Source: Saccharothrix sp. NRRL B-16348 (GTDB lineage Bacteria > Actinomycetota > Actinomycetes > Mycobacteriales > Pseudonocardiaceae). Taken from it: a stretch of DNA of 42,174 nt. The notes under the pieces were generated by a model. The model saw nothing but the letters and a program-made list of their open reading frames with translations. It had not been told where the DNA came from and did not search any database. This document shows positions 8,583 through 16,418 of this stretch, piece by piece; positions within the stretch are counted from its first letter, which is position 1, and the number at the start of each line of letters is the position of its first letter. The position numbers and the translations under genes were made by a program. The stretch lies in contig NZ_LGED01000238.1 of NCBI RefSeq assembly GCF_001280085.1, forward strand, positions 1 through 42,174. Direction: 5' to 3'.

Positions 8583-9910
8583 CGGACGTCTGCGTGATCG
8601 GCGGCGGCCCGGCGGGCTCGGTGTGCGCCCTGCGCCTGGCCCGCCTCGGCCACCGCGTCGTGCTGCTGGAACGCCGCCCGTTCCCCCGCCCGCACGTGGG
8701 CGAGGCGCTGTCACCCGGCGTGCCGCCGCTCCTCGACGTCCTCGGGCTCGGGCACGCCCTCGACGGCGCCCTGCCGTCCCAGGGCACGCTGGTCCGCTGG
8801 GAGGACACCACCACCCACCTCGTCGCGCCCGATCCCCGTGCGGTCACCGTCGACCGAGGGCGGTTCGACCACGCCCTCCTCACCGCCGCCCGAGCCGCCG
8901 GGGTGGATGTCCGCCAACCATCCCGGGCCGGACGACCCAGGCGTACCCCGACGGGCTGGGACGTTCCCCTGCCCGGCGACACCGTGCGTGCCCGCTTCCT
9001 GGTGGACGCGAGCGGACGACACCGCGTCTCCGGCGGCACGACCACCGCCACCGGCCCGAAGACCCTCGCCCTGCACGCCGTCTGGCCGGGCACGGGCCCG
9101 ACCCGCATCGGCACGGGACCGCGGACCTGGTGCTGGGGTGCGCCCCTGCCCGACGGGGCGTTCCGCGCCATGGCGTTCATCGACGCCGACCTCCTCCGCG
9201 CCCACCGCCCGGACCGCCTCTTCCAGCACCTCCTCGACACCACCGGCCTCTTCCCACACCGCCCGGCGTCACTCCGAGTGGCCGTCTGCGACGCCACCGG
9301 CTACCGCGACGACACCCCCGTCACCGACGACAGCATCAAGGTCGGCGAGGCCGCCTTCGCCCTCGACCCGCTGACGTCATCCGGGGTGGACAGCGCGCTG
9401 CACAGCGCCATGGCCGCCGCCGTCACCGTGCACACCCTCCTCTCCCACGGCGACCGCACCGCCGCCCTCGCCTTCTACCGCGCCGCTCAGGACCGGACCA
9501 CCACCCGCCACGCCACCTGGACCGCCGCCCACTACCACCGCCACCACCCCCACCGCGACCAGCCGTTCTGGCGCCGCCGAGCCACTCCTCCCCCGGCCCC
9601 GCGCCCGCCGACCCCGCTGACCGCGGCGCACCTCCACCGCCCCGTCCGGCTCTCCCCCGAAGCCGCCATCGTGCCGACGCCGTGCCCGGTCGGAGACCTC
9701 GTCACCACCCGCCGAGCCCTGACCCACCCGTCCCTGCCGACGCCGATCGCGCACATCGCCGACACCGAACTGGCCCCGCTCCTCGACCACCTGCACCACA
9801 CCACGACCCTGTCCGACCTCGTCCACGCCTGGTCAACCCACCTGCCCGCGCACCAGGCCACGGCGACCGCGAAGTGGCTGTTCGAGCAGGGCCTCCTGGA
9901 GACCACCTGA
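8579..9910 (+). CDS. LodB/QhpG-like FAD-dependent monooxygenase
   Basis: 443 residues from ATG 8579, overlapping the radical SAM stop (ATGA). The N-terminal Rossmann motif V-I-G-G-G-P-A-G-S is at residues 6-14, then L-E-R-R-P-F-P-R-P-H-V-G-E as in tryptophan-halogenase/geranylgeranyl-reductase type flavoproteins. A second FAD-contact region reads A-F-A-L-D-P-L-T-S-S-G-V-x-S-A-L-x-S-A, close to the P-L-x-S-x-G-x-x-x-A-L pattern of LodB and QhpG. Those flavoproteins hydroxylate the tryptophan that becomes CTQ in LodA and in quinohemoprotein amine dehydrogenase. The halogenase Lys of W-x-W-x-I-P motifs is not seen. The last ~110 residues form a separate helical tail of unknown role. It is the last gene of the 3537-9910 operon. 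Confidence 0.8.
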   Translation: MTDVCVIGGGPAGSVCALRLARLGHRVVLLERRPFPRPHVGEALSPGVPPLLDVLGLGHALDGALPSQGTLVRWEDTTTHLVAPDPRAVTVDRGRFDHALLTAARAAGVDVRQPSRAGRPRRTPTGWDVPLPGDTVRARFLVDASGRHRVSGGTTTATGPKTLALHAVWPGTGPTRIGTGPRTWCWGAPLPDGAFRAMAFIDADLLRAHRPDRLFQHLLDTTGLFPHRPASLRVAVCDATGYRDDTPVTDDSIKVGEAAFALDPLTSSGVDSALHSAMAAAVTVHTLLSHGDRTAALAFYRAAQDRTTTRHATWTAAHYHRHHPHRDQPFWRRRATPPPAPRPPTPLTAAHLHRPVRLSPEAAIVPTPCPVGDLVTTRRALTHPSLPTPIAHIADTELAPLLDHLHHTTTLSDLVHAWSTHLPAHQATATAKWLFEQGLLETT

Positions 9911-10060
9911 ACCGCCCACCACCGCACCCTGCCCGACCAGTCCCTGCCGGCCGACTGCGCGGATCGGGACTCTGCCCTGCCCTTGCCCTCCATGCCCTAC
10001 TCGCGGGTCGCCACACGGGATAGGCAGGTGGTGTCGTCACCGGAGAGGAAGGGCGGCGCC

Positions 10061-11158
10061 ATGTACGGACACGAATCGGTGCACCGGGGCACGGCAGCGG
10101 ATCGGCGCCGTGCCACCGACCCGGCCGCACACCCCCACCCTGAAGGCACTACCACTCCACGACCACAGGAGCTGCTGTCACTGCAACGCCGCATCGGCAA
10201 CGCCGCGGTGGCCAGACTGGTCTCCGACCTCCGGGACGACGAGGAGCAGACCGCCGTCCAGCGCTCGGAGGTACCCGGCGTGCTGCGCTCCCCCGGACAA
10301 CCCCTGGATCGAGACGTCCGGACCGAGATGGAGGCGAGGCTCGGCGCGGACTTCTCCGACGTGCGCCTGCACACCGGCCCGGCAGCCCAGCGGTCGGCCA
10401 CCGAGATCGGCGCCAAGGCCTACACCTCCGGCAACCACGTGGTGGTCGGCGAGGGCGGCGGCGACCTGCACACCCTGACCCACGAACTGGTGCACGTCGT
10501 CCAACAGCGCAGCGGTCCGGTAACGGGCACCGACCGCGGGGACGGCCTGGCGCTCTCCCACCCGCAGGACGCGTTCGAACAGGCCGCGGAAGCCACCGCA
10601 CGTCGAGCCATGTCCGGCTCCGCCACCAGCGCCACCACACCGGCCGGCGGGCACGACCGGGTCGTGCAGCGGACCCCCGCGGACACTAGGAGCCACGGCG
10701 ACACAGCGGCTTCCGCAGTGCCCGACTACCGCTCGACCAGGGCGGCCTCCCGCCCGAACCACAACACGTTCCTGAGAGAGGTCTACCGGAGGTACGGCAC
10801 GGCGCGCCGGGCCAGGGGCAACGGCGGCGGCAACTTCGCGGTGCTGCACTACGAGTACACGACGAGCACGGGCCAACCCGGCGAGGACTACATCGGCGAG
10901 TGGAACGACCCCGGCCAACAGCACTCCGAAATGGTGCTGGTCGAAAGGCTCAACGCACTGCACGGCCCGCACTGGCAACCGATCGCCCTGTTCTCCGACA
11001 ACCACCCGTGCTCCACTTGCGTCAACAAGCTGCAAATCCACGTGTTCCCACGCCAGCGGACGAGGTCGATCATCCCGGTGCACTACATCGTCGGCTACCA
11101 GGAGCCAACCTGGAGCAACCAGGAGCGACACACCGAGATCGCCCGCTGGTGGACCTGA
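10061..11158 (+). CDS. DUF4157 (eCIS-associated) protein with C-terminal cytidine-deaminase-fold toxin domain
   Basis: 365 residues from ATG 10061 (ribosome-binding site AGGAAGG 9 bases upstream; an upstream in-frame ATG at 9983 lacks one). The N-terminus carries L-Q-R-R-I-G-N-A-A-V-A-R-L (41-53), a motif common in cargo of extracellular contractile injection systems. Next is a DUF4157 domain (about 80-185) with G-A-D-F-S-D-V-R-L-H-T and a zinc-protease-like H-E-L-V-H at 141-145. After a linker (190-235) a C-terminal domain has H-S-E at 288-290 and P-C-S-T-C at 316-320, the zinc-ligand and catalytic-glutamate layout of the cytidine deaminase superfamily, as in polymorphic toxins acting on nucleic acids or nucleotides. 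No injection-system genes and no clear immunity gene are in the window. Release of the toxin by the DUF4157 protease is a guess. Confidence 0.82.
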   Translation: MYGHESVHRGTAADRRRATDPAAHPHPEGTTTPRPQELLSLQRRIGNAAVARLVSDLRDDEEQTAVQRSEVPGVLRSPGQPLDRDVRTEMEARLGADFSDVRLHTGPAAQRSATEIGAKAYTSGNHVVVGEGGGDLHTLTHELVHVVQQRSGPVTGTDRGDGLALSHPQDAFEQAAEATARRAMSGSATSATTPAGGHDRVVQRTPADTRSHGDTAASAVPDYRSTRAASRPNHNTFLREVYRRYGTARRARGNGGGNFAVLHYEYTTSTGQPGEDYIGEWNDPGQQHSEMVLVERLNALHGPHWQPIALFSDNHPCSTCVNKLQIHVFPRQRTRSIIPVHYIVGYQEPTWSNQERHTEIARWWT

Positions 11159-11368
11159 GTCACCCGACAACAGACCCGCGACCACCCACCAGGCCCGATG
11201 TGACCCGGGCTCGGGTGCCTCAGGCTGGTCGAAGCCAGGTCGAATCGGGCCGGACCCGCCACCGGGCCCGCCGGACCGAGGTCTTGATCTCGGATTGCGA
11301 CCCCACACATCCCATCCCCGGTCGTCTGGAGGTGGCCGTGCGACCGGCCGGGCAAGTAGCTTCTGGCT

Positions 11369-12838
11369 GTGTCGGAACGGGACGAGGTCATCGCCGGGCG
11401 GTATCGGCTGGTGGAGTTGGTCGGACGCGGGGCTGCCGGGGTCGTCTGGCGGGCGCGCGACGAGCGCCTGGGGCGGGCCGTCGCGGTCAAGCTCCTCAAC
11501 GCGGCCGACTCGCCGGGCGCGGTCGAGCGGATCGTGCGGGAGGGACGGGTCGCGGCACGGCTCCGACACCCCCACGCCGTCACCGTGCACGACGTCGTGG
11601 AACACGGCGGCAAACCCTGCCTGGTGATGGAGTACCTGCCGTCCAAGACGCTGGCCGAACTGGTCGACGAACGCGGCCCGTTGCCCGAAGAGCTGGTCGC
11701 CGGCGTCGGCTGGCAGGTGGCGTCGGCGCTGGCCGCCGCCCACGCCGACGGGATCGTGCACCGGGACGTCACGACGTTCAACATCCTCCTGGCCGAGGAC
11801 GGCACCGCGAAGATCGCCGACTTCGGCATCGCCCGCGCGATCGGCGAGCGCACCGTGACCGACCCCCGGGTCGTCGTCGGCACACCCGCGTTCCTCGCGC
11901 CGGAAGTGGCGGCGGGCCAGGAGGCCGTGTTCGCCTCCGACGTGTACTCGCTGGGCGCGACGCTCTACGCCGCGTTGGAGGGCCACCCGCCGTTCGGCAC
12001 GACCGACAACCCGTACGCCCTGCTCCGACGCATCGCGGACGGCGAGGTCGCGCCGATGCACTTCACCGGCCCGCTGGGCGACGTCCTGGAACGCGTGCTC
12101 TGCCGCGACCCGGCCGGCCGGCCGACGATGGCCGAGCTGCACACCCTGCTGGGCGCGGTGATGGAAGGACGACCGCTGCCGGGCGACCCCCAGCCCGCCG
12201 ACGCCCAGCCCACCACGTCGTACCCCAACGACTCGCAGAACGGCGACACCCGCCCCCTGCGGGCCCTGCACCGCTTCCCGTGGCGACGGATCGCCCTCAT
12301 CGCCGGCGCCATCGTGCTGGTCGCGACCGGCATCGTGATCGGCAACTCGCTGGCCCGCACGGACCCCACCGGCAACGCCCAACCGGCTCCGGACGCCGCC
12401 CCGAGCGACACCACCGACCCCACCCCCAGCGACACCACCCCCGCGACCAGCACCACCGTCGCCACCACGACGAGCACCACCACCAGTGCCCCCACCACCA
12501 CTACTACCGTCCCCACCTCCGCGACACCCGCCGGACCACGCACCTGCACCGCCCGCTTCAGCATCACCAACTCCTGGCCGGGCGGCTACCAAGCCCACGT
12601 GACCGTGCGCAACGTCAGCGGCAACCCCCTCACCGCGTGGACCGTCACCTGGCCCCGCCCGGCCAGCCACGCGATCAGCAACCTGTGGAACGGCACCCTC
12701 ACCGTGGACGACGACTCGGTGACCGTCACCAACGCCGCGCACAACGGCAAGTTGCCGGCCGACGCGTCCACCACGTTCGGCTTCACCGCCAACGGCCCCT
12801 CCGTCCCGGACCCGGACCTGAACTGCACGTCCGACTGA
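11369..12838 (+). CDS. Membrane Ser/Thr protein kinase with extracellular CBM2 domain
   Basis: 489 residues from GTG 11369. The kinase domain (about 10-265) has the G-R-G-A-A-G loop, the A-V-K lysine (Lys41), D-F-G at 151-153 and A-P-E at 178-180. The catalytic loop reads H-R-D-V-T-T-F-N (131-138): the usual lysine two places after the catalytic Asp is threonine (Thr135). A single membrane helix (about 307-327) follows a basic R-R, then a Pro/Thr-rich linker (about 335-390), then a CBM2 module (393-486) bounded by cysteines and containing N-S-W-P-G-G-Y, A-W-T-V-T-W and N-L-W-N-G-T. So the sensor outside the cell would bind polysaccharide and the kinase would signal inside. PASTA repeats, the usual ectodomain of such kinases, are absent. 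No ribosome-binding site is obvious; translation may be leaderless. Confidence 0.9.
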   Translation: MSERDEVIAGRYRLVELVGRGAAGVVWRARDERLGRAVAVKLLNAADSPGAVERIVREGRVAARLRHPHAVTVHDVVEHGGKPCLVMEYLPSKTLAELVDERGPLPEELVAGVGWQVASALAAAHADGIVHRDVTTFNILLAEDGTAKIADFGIARAIGERTVTDPRVVVGTPAFLAPEVAAGQEAVFASDVYSLGATLYAALEGHPPFGTTDNPYALLRRIADGEVAPMHFTGPLGDVLERVLCRDPAGRPTMAELHTLLGAVMEGRPLPGDPQPADAQPTTSYPNDSQNGDTRPLRALHRFPWRRIALIAGAIVLVATGIVIGNSLARTDPTGNAQPAPDAAPSDTTDPTPSDTTPATSTTVATTTSTTTSAPTTTTTVPTSATPAGPRTCTARFSITNSWPGGYQAHVTVRNVSGNPLTAWTVTWPRPASHAISNLWNGTLTVDDDSVTVTNAAHNGKLPADASTTFGFTANGPSVPDPDLNCTSD

Positions 12839-12867
12839 ACCGAACGGCACGTGCGACGAAAAGGGGT

Positions 12868-12919
12868 GGTCAGACCGACGCGGAGGCTGGTTTGCTCAAC
12901 GTTCCGCGCCAGTCTGACC
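12868..12919 (+). terminator. Large imperfect hairpin between kinase and vgb (terminator or leader structure)
   Basis: Outer arms GGTCAGAC (12868-12875) and GTCTGACC (12912-12919) enclose inner arms CGCGGA (12879-12884) and TCCGCG (12903-12908), with a 3/3 internal loop and an 18-nt apical loop. It sits 30 nt past the kinase stop and 120 nt before vgb. It could end the kinase transcript or act in the vgb leader. Confidence 0.45.
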
Positions 12920-12920
12920 C

Positions 12921-12938
12921 GGCCGGCCTGAGCCGGCC
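12921..12938 (+). terminator. Second GC hairpin in the vgb upstream region
   Basis: Arms GGCCGGC (12921-12927) and GCCGGCC (12932-12938) with a CTGA loop, directly after the larger hairpin. The tandem arrangement makes a terminator or attenuator plausible. Confidence 0.4.
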
Positions 12939-13041
12939 TGCCGTGCAGACACGCGTGCACACGGCCCGCCCGGACTACCCCGGCCGGACGCTGCGTACAC
13001 ACGCACGCACATCCCGTCCACCAGGAGACGATCACCCCGCC

Positions 13042-13935
13042 ATGCCCCACGCCGACAAGACCATCGAGACCCACCTCGTCGCCGATCCCGACAGCGGACC
13101 GTACGCGATCACCACCGGCCCCGACGGCGCGCTCTGGTACACCCTGGTCCGCGGCGGCGCGATCGGCCGACTGGTGCCCGGCGAGCAGCCGACGAGCCAC
13201 GCCCTCGCCCCCGACAGCGGACCGACCGTCATCGTCACCGGCCCGGACGACGCGCTCTGGTTCACCGAGTACCAGGCGCACCGCATCGGCCGCATCACCG
13301 TCGACGGCGAGGTCACCGAGTTCACCCCGCCCACACCCGAGTGCGGCCCGTACGGCATCGCACCGGGTCACGACGGCGCGCTGTGGTTCACCGAGATCAA
13401 CGCCGACCGCATCGGCCGGATCACCACCGACGGCGAGATCACGGAGTTCCCGCTACCGCTCACCGGCGCGTTCCCGTCGGCCATCACCGCGGGTCCGGAC
13501 GGCGCGATGTGGTTCACGCTCAACCAGGCCAACGCCATCGGCCGGATCACCGCGGACGGCACCGTGACCGTCCACCCGCTCCCCACGGACGCGGCCGGTC
13601 CGGTCGGCCTCTGCGCAGGCCCCGACGACGCCCTCTGGTTCGTCGAGATCGCCGCGGGCCAGCTCGGTCGGATCACCACCGGCGGCGAGGTCACCGAGTT
13701 CCCGCTACCGGACCGCGCCTCCCGCCCGCACGCCATCGTCGCCGACGGCCACGGCGCCCTCTGGTTCACCGAATGGGGCGCCAACCGCGTCGGCGTGATC
13801 ACCACCGACGGCTCCATCGAGTCGCACGCGCTGCCCGAGCCGCACGCGGAGCCGCACGGCATCACCCTCGGGCCCGACGGCGCGCTGTGGGTCGCCCTGG
13901 AAACCGGCGCGCTGGCCCGCGTCACCCGGACCTGA
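13042..13935 (+). CDS. vgb: Virginiamycin B lyase (streptogramin B lyase)
   Basis: 297 residues, the usual length of Vgb, with AGGAG about 15 bases before ATG 13042. It is a seven-bladed propeller made of repeats of the form G-P-D-G-A-L-W-F-T-E, then R-I-G-R-I-T, D-G-E, T-E-F-x-L-P, roughly every 42 residues. Vgb linearises streptogramin B antibiotics by opening the depsipeptide ester by elimination, with a metal ion. The catalytic and metal residues described for staphylococcal Vgb (His228, Glu268, His270, Glu284) have good counterparts here: His230, Glu270, His272 and probably Glu287. It likely gives intrinsic streptogramin resistance, common in soil actinomycetes; some homologues lack proven activity. 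Confidence 0.88.
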   Translation: MPHADKTIETHLVADPDSGPYAITTGPDGALWYTLVRGGAIGRLVPGEQPTSHALAPDSGPTVIVTGPDDALWFTEYQAHRIGRITVDGEVTEFTPPTPECGPYGIAPGHDGALWFTEINADRIGRITTDGEITEFPLPLTGAFPSAITAGPDGAMWFTLNQANAIGRITADGTVTVHPLPTDAAGPVGLCAGPDDALWFVEIAAGQLGRITTGGEVTEFPLPDRASRPHAIVADGHGALWFTEWGANRVGVITTDGSIESHALPEPHAEPHGITLGPDGALWVALETGALARVTRT

Positions 13936-13952
13936 CCGCCGTGAGCCGGGCC

Positions 13953-14564
13953 CTACCCGCCGTCCTGCTGCAGCGCCGCCAACCCGTGCAGCAGCGGCAC
14001 GTAGACGTCGTCCACCAACGACGCCACCGTCTCCTCCGTCACCGGGGCGCCGCAGGTCATCGACTCGTTGCGGATCAGGTCGAGGGGCAGCCTGCTCACC
14101 CGGTGCGGCAGGTCGACCGGCGGCAGTTCGGCCCGGCTCACGGCGTTGTCCACGATGGTCCGCACGGCCTCGGTCAGCGGTGACGGGTTGGCCAGGCGCT
14201 CACCCAGCAGCGCCGCCACCTCGGGGTGCCGGAACGCCTCGCCCATCACACCCGCCACCATCTCGTTCATCATCGAGTCGGCGCGCCGGGCGATGCGGCC
14301 GAACAGGGTGCGCAGGTCGCCGCGCAACGTGCCGGTGTCGGGCGTCTCGGGTTCCACCGGCAGGTTGCGGAACCACGCAGCCAGCACCAGCTCCGCCCGA
14401 CCGCCCCAACGGCGGTAGATGACCGGTTTGCTGGTGCCCGCCCGCGCCGCCACGGCCTCGATGGTGAGCCGGGCGTAGCCGACTTCGCGCAGCTCGTCCC
14501 AAGCCGCGTCCAGAATGGCCTGCTCCAGCTGCGCGCCGCGTCGCCGCGACTTCGTCACCGTCAC
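13953..14564 (-). CDS. TetR-family transcriptional regulator
   Basis: 203 residues. The N-terminal helix-turn-helix (about residues 34-53, L-T-I-E-A-V-A-A-R-A-G-T-S-K-P-V-I-Y-R) is a textbook TetR DNA-binding domain; the C-terminal ligand domain resembles the TetR_C group. It is divergent from the ABC exporter genes that start at 14685, with a 120-bp shared control region, so it most likely represses them and itself and responds to an exported compound. It ends 17 bp from the convergent vgb stop. The ligand is unknown; vgb next door makes an antibiotic possible. Confidence 0.92.
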   Translation of the reverse strand: MTVTKSRRRGAQLEQAILDAAWDELREVGYARLTIEAVAARAGTSKPVIYRRWGGRAELVLAAWFRNLPVEPETPDTGTLRGDLRTLFGRIARRADSMMNEMVAGVMGEAFRHPEVAALLGERLANPSPLTEAVRTIVDNAVSRAELPPVDLPHRVSRLPLDLIRNESMTCGAPVTEETVASLVDDVYVPLLHGLAALQQDGG

Positions 14565-14684
14565 CCTGTCCCTTCACCGAGCCGCCGGCGTCTTTACCGA
14601 GCCTTTAGATACGTTGCGTTCCTTATCCCACGGGTCTACCTTTGCCCATGTTAGACACGATCCGTTTCTTATGGGGGAACACCG
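14565..14684. promoter_or_regulatory. Divergent TetR / ABC exporter control region
   Basis: This 120-bp stretch is clearly more AT-rich than its surroundings, especially 14593-14670. Two near-identical direct copies of the form T-T-Y-A-C-C-G-A-G-C-C lie about 20 bp apart (near 14573 and 14593). I see no convincing long palindrome, so the TetR operator is not resolved. A GGGGGAA ribosome-binding site (14674-14680) precedes the TTG start of the exporter. Confidence 0.45.
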
Positions 14685-16418
14685 TTGCTGAGCCGCTTGC
14701 TGCGTACCCACCTGCGGCCGTACAGACGTGAACTGACGGTCGTGCTCGTGCTACAGCTGATCGGCACCGTCGCCTCGCTGTACCTGCCGAGCCTCAACGC
14801 CGACATCATCGACTTCGGCATCGCCGCCGGCGACACCGGCTACATCCTGTCCACCGGCGGCTGGATGGTCGCCGTGTCGGTCATCCAGATCGCCTCCTCG
14901 ATCGGCGCGGTCTACTACAGCGCCCGCGTCGCGATGAGCTTCGGCCGTGACGTCCGCGCGGCGGTCTTCCACCGCGTCGGCGAGTTCTCCGCGCGCGAGG
15001 TCGCCACGCTCGGCCCGTCGTCGCTGATCACCCGCACCACCAACGACGTGCAGCAGGTCCAGCTGCTCGTGGTGATGGGCTGCACGATGCTGGTCAACGC
15101 GCCGATCATGTGCGTGGCGGGTGTCCTGATGGCGCTGCGCGAGGACGTCGGCCTGTCGTGGCTGCTCGTCGTCTGCGTGCCCGCGCTGGCGATCGCGGTC
15201 GGCCTGATCGTGATCCGGATGGTCCCGCAGTTCCGGCTGATGCAGGAGCGCATCGACGAGGTCAACCGCGTGCTGCGCGAGCAGCTGGCCGGCATCCGCG
15301 TGGTCCGGGCGTTCGTCCGGGAACGCGCCGAGACCCAGCGCTTCGCCGACGTCAACGGCGCGCTCACCGACACCGCGCTGCGCGTCGGCAGGCTCCAGGC
15401 GTTGATCTTCCCGGTGGTGATGCTGCTGCTCAACGGCTCCAGCGTGGCAGTGCTGTGGTTCGGCGCGTTCCGCGTGGACACCGGTGAGATGCAGATCGGC
15501 GCGCTCACGGCGTTCCTGAGCTACCTGATGCAGATCCTCATGGCGGTGATGTTCGCGACCTTCATCTCGATGATGATCCCGCGTGCCGCCGTGAGCGCCG
15601 AGCGGATCAACGAGGTGCTGGAGACCGAGTCGTCGGTCCGGCCGCCGACCTCGCCGCTGCTCGAACTGCCCCGGCAGACGTCGGTGGAGTTCCGGGGCGC
15701 GGAGTTCCGCTACCCCGGCGCGGACGAGCCGGTGCTGCGCGACATCAGCTTCCGCGCCGAGGCCGGTCACCGCACGGCGGTCATCGGCAGCACGGGCACC
15801 GGCAAGACGACGTTGCTCAACCTGGTGCCCCGGCTGATCGACGCGACCGGCGGCGGTGTGCTCGTCAACGGCACGGACGTCCGCGAGATCGACACCGACA
15901 CGCTGTGCGCGCGCATCGGGCTGGTGCCGCAGCGGCCGTACCTGTTCTCCGGCACGGTCGCGTCCAACCTGCGCTACGGCAAGCCCGACGCCACCGACGA
16001 CGAGCTGTGGGAGGCGTTGGAGATCGCGCAGGCGCGCGACTTCGTGGAGGACATGCCCGGCGGCCTCGACGCGGAGATCGCCCAGGGCGGCACGAACGTC
16101 TCCGGCGGCCAGCGGCAACGGCTCTCCATCGCCCGCGCGTTGGTGCGCAAACCGGACATCTACCTGTTCGACGACGCGTTCTCGGCGCTCGACCTGTCCA
16201 CGGACGCACGGCTGCGCGCCGCGCTGCGACCGCACACGCGCAACGCCGTCGTGGTGGTCGTCGCCCAGCGCGTGTCCACGATCCTGGACGCCGACCGGAT
16301 CGTGGTGCTGGACGGCGGCAACGTCGTCGGCATCGGCACCCACCACGAACTGCTGGACTCCTGCCCCACCTACGTGGAGATCGTCGAGTCCCAGCTGACC
16401 TCGGAGCAGGCCGCATGA
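14685..16418 (+). CDS. ABC exporter subunit A (degenerate Walker B) of a heterodimeric transporter
   Basis: 577 residues from TTG 14685, chosen because the GGGGGAA ribosome-binding site sits right before it and the overlapping ATG 14671 runs into a stop. The N-terminal half has about six membrane helices (type IV exporter fold). The ATPase half has Walker A G-S-T-G-T-G-K-T-T (368-376), the signature V-S-G-G-Q-R-Q (472-478) and Walker B Y-L-F-D-D (493-497). The catalytic glutamate after Walker B is Asp497, so its own ATP site should be poorly hydrolytic, as in TM287-type subunits. The stop overlaps the partner's start (ATGA). It probably exports drugs or a secondary metabolite under the divergent TetR. 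Confidence 0.93.
   Translation: MLSRLLRTHLRPYRRELTVVLVLQLIGTVASLYLPSLNADIIDFGIAAGDTGYILSTGGWMVAVSVIQIASSIGAVYYSARVAMSFGRDVRAAVFHRVGEFSAREVATLGPSSLITRTTNDVQQVQLLVVMGCTMLVNAPIMCVAGVLMALREDVGLSWLLVVCVPALAIAVGLIVIRMVPQFRLMQERIDEVNRVLREQLAGIRVVRAFVRERAETQRFADVNGALTDTALRVGRLQALIFPVVMLLLNGSSVAVLWFGAFRVDTGEMQIGALTAFLSYLMQILMAVMFATFISMMIPRAAVSAERINEVLETESSVRPPTSPLLELPRQTSVEFRGAEFRYPGADEPVLRDISFRAEAGHRTAVIGSTGTGKTTLLNLVPRLIDATGGGVLVNGTDVREIDTDTLCARIGLVPQRPYLFSGTVASNLRYGKPDATDDELWEALEIAQARDFVEDMPGGLDAEIAQGGTNVSGGQRQRLSIARALVRKPDIYLFDDAFSALDLSTDARLRAALRPHTRNAVVVVVAQRVSTILDADRIVVLDGGNVVGIGTHHELLDSCPTYVEIVESQLTSEQAA

Noticed and set aside
8579..9910. The flavoprotein as a tryptophan halogenase
   Set aside because: The W-x-W-x-I-P signature of flavin halogenases is missing and the context (QhpD-like radical SAM, LodA-like substrate) fits a LodB/QhpG-type hydroxylase better.
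8572..9993. Minus-strand frames opposite the flavoprotein gene
   Set aside because: The flavoprotein has a clear FAD motif and operon context; the antisense frames are Arg/Ala/Gly-rich.
10178..12850. An 890-codon open frame on the minus strand across the toxin and kinase genes
   Set aside because: It is antisense to two clearly recognisable proteins; its translation is low-complexity Gly/Arg/Val and matches no domain. It arises from the GC-rich third positions of the real genes.
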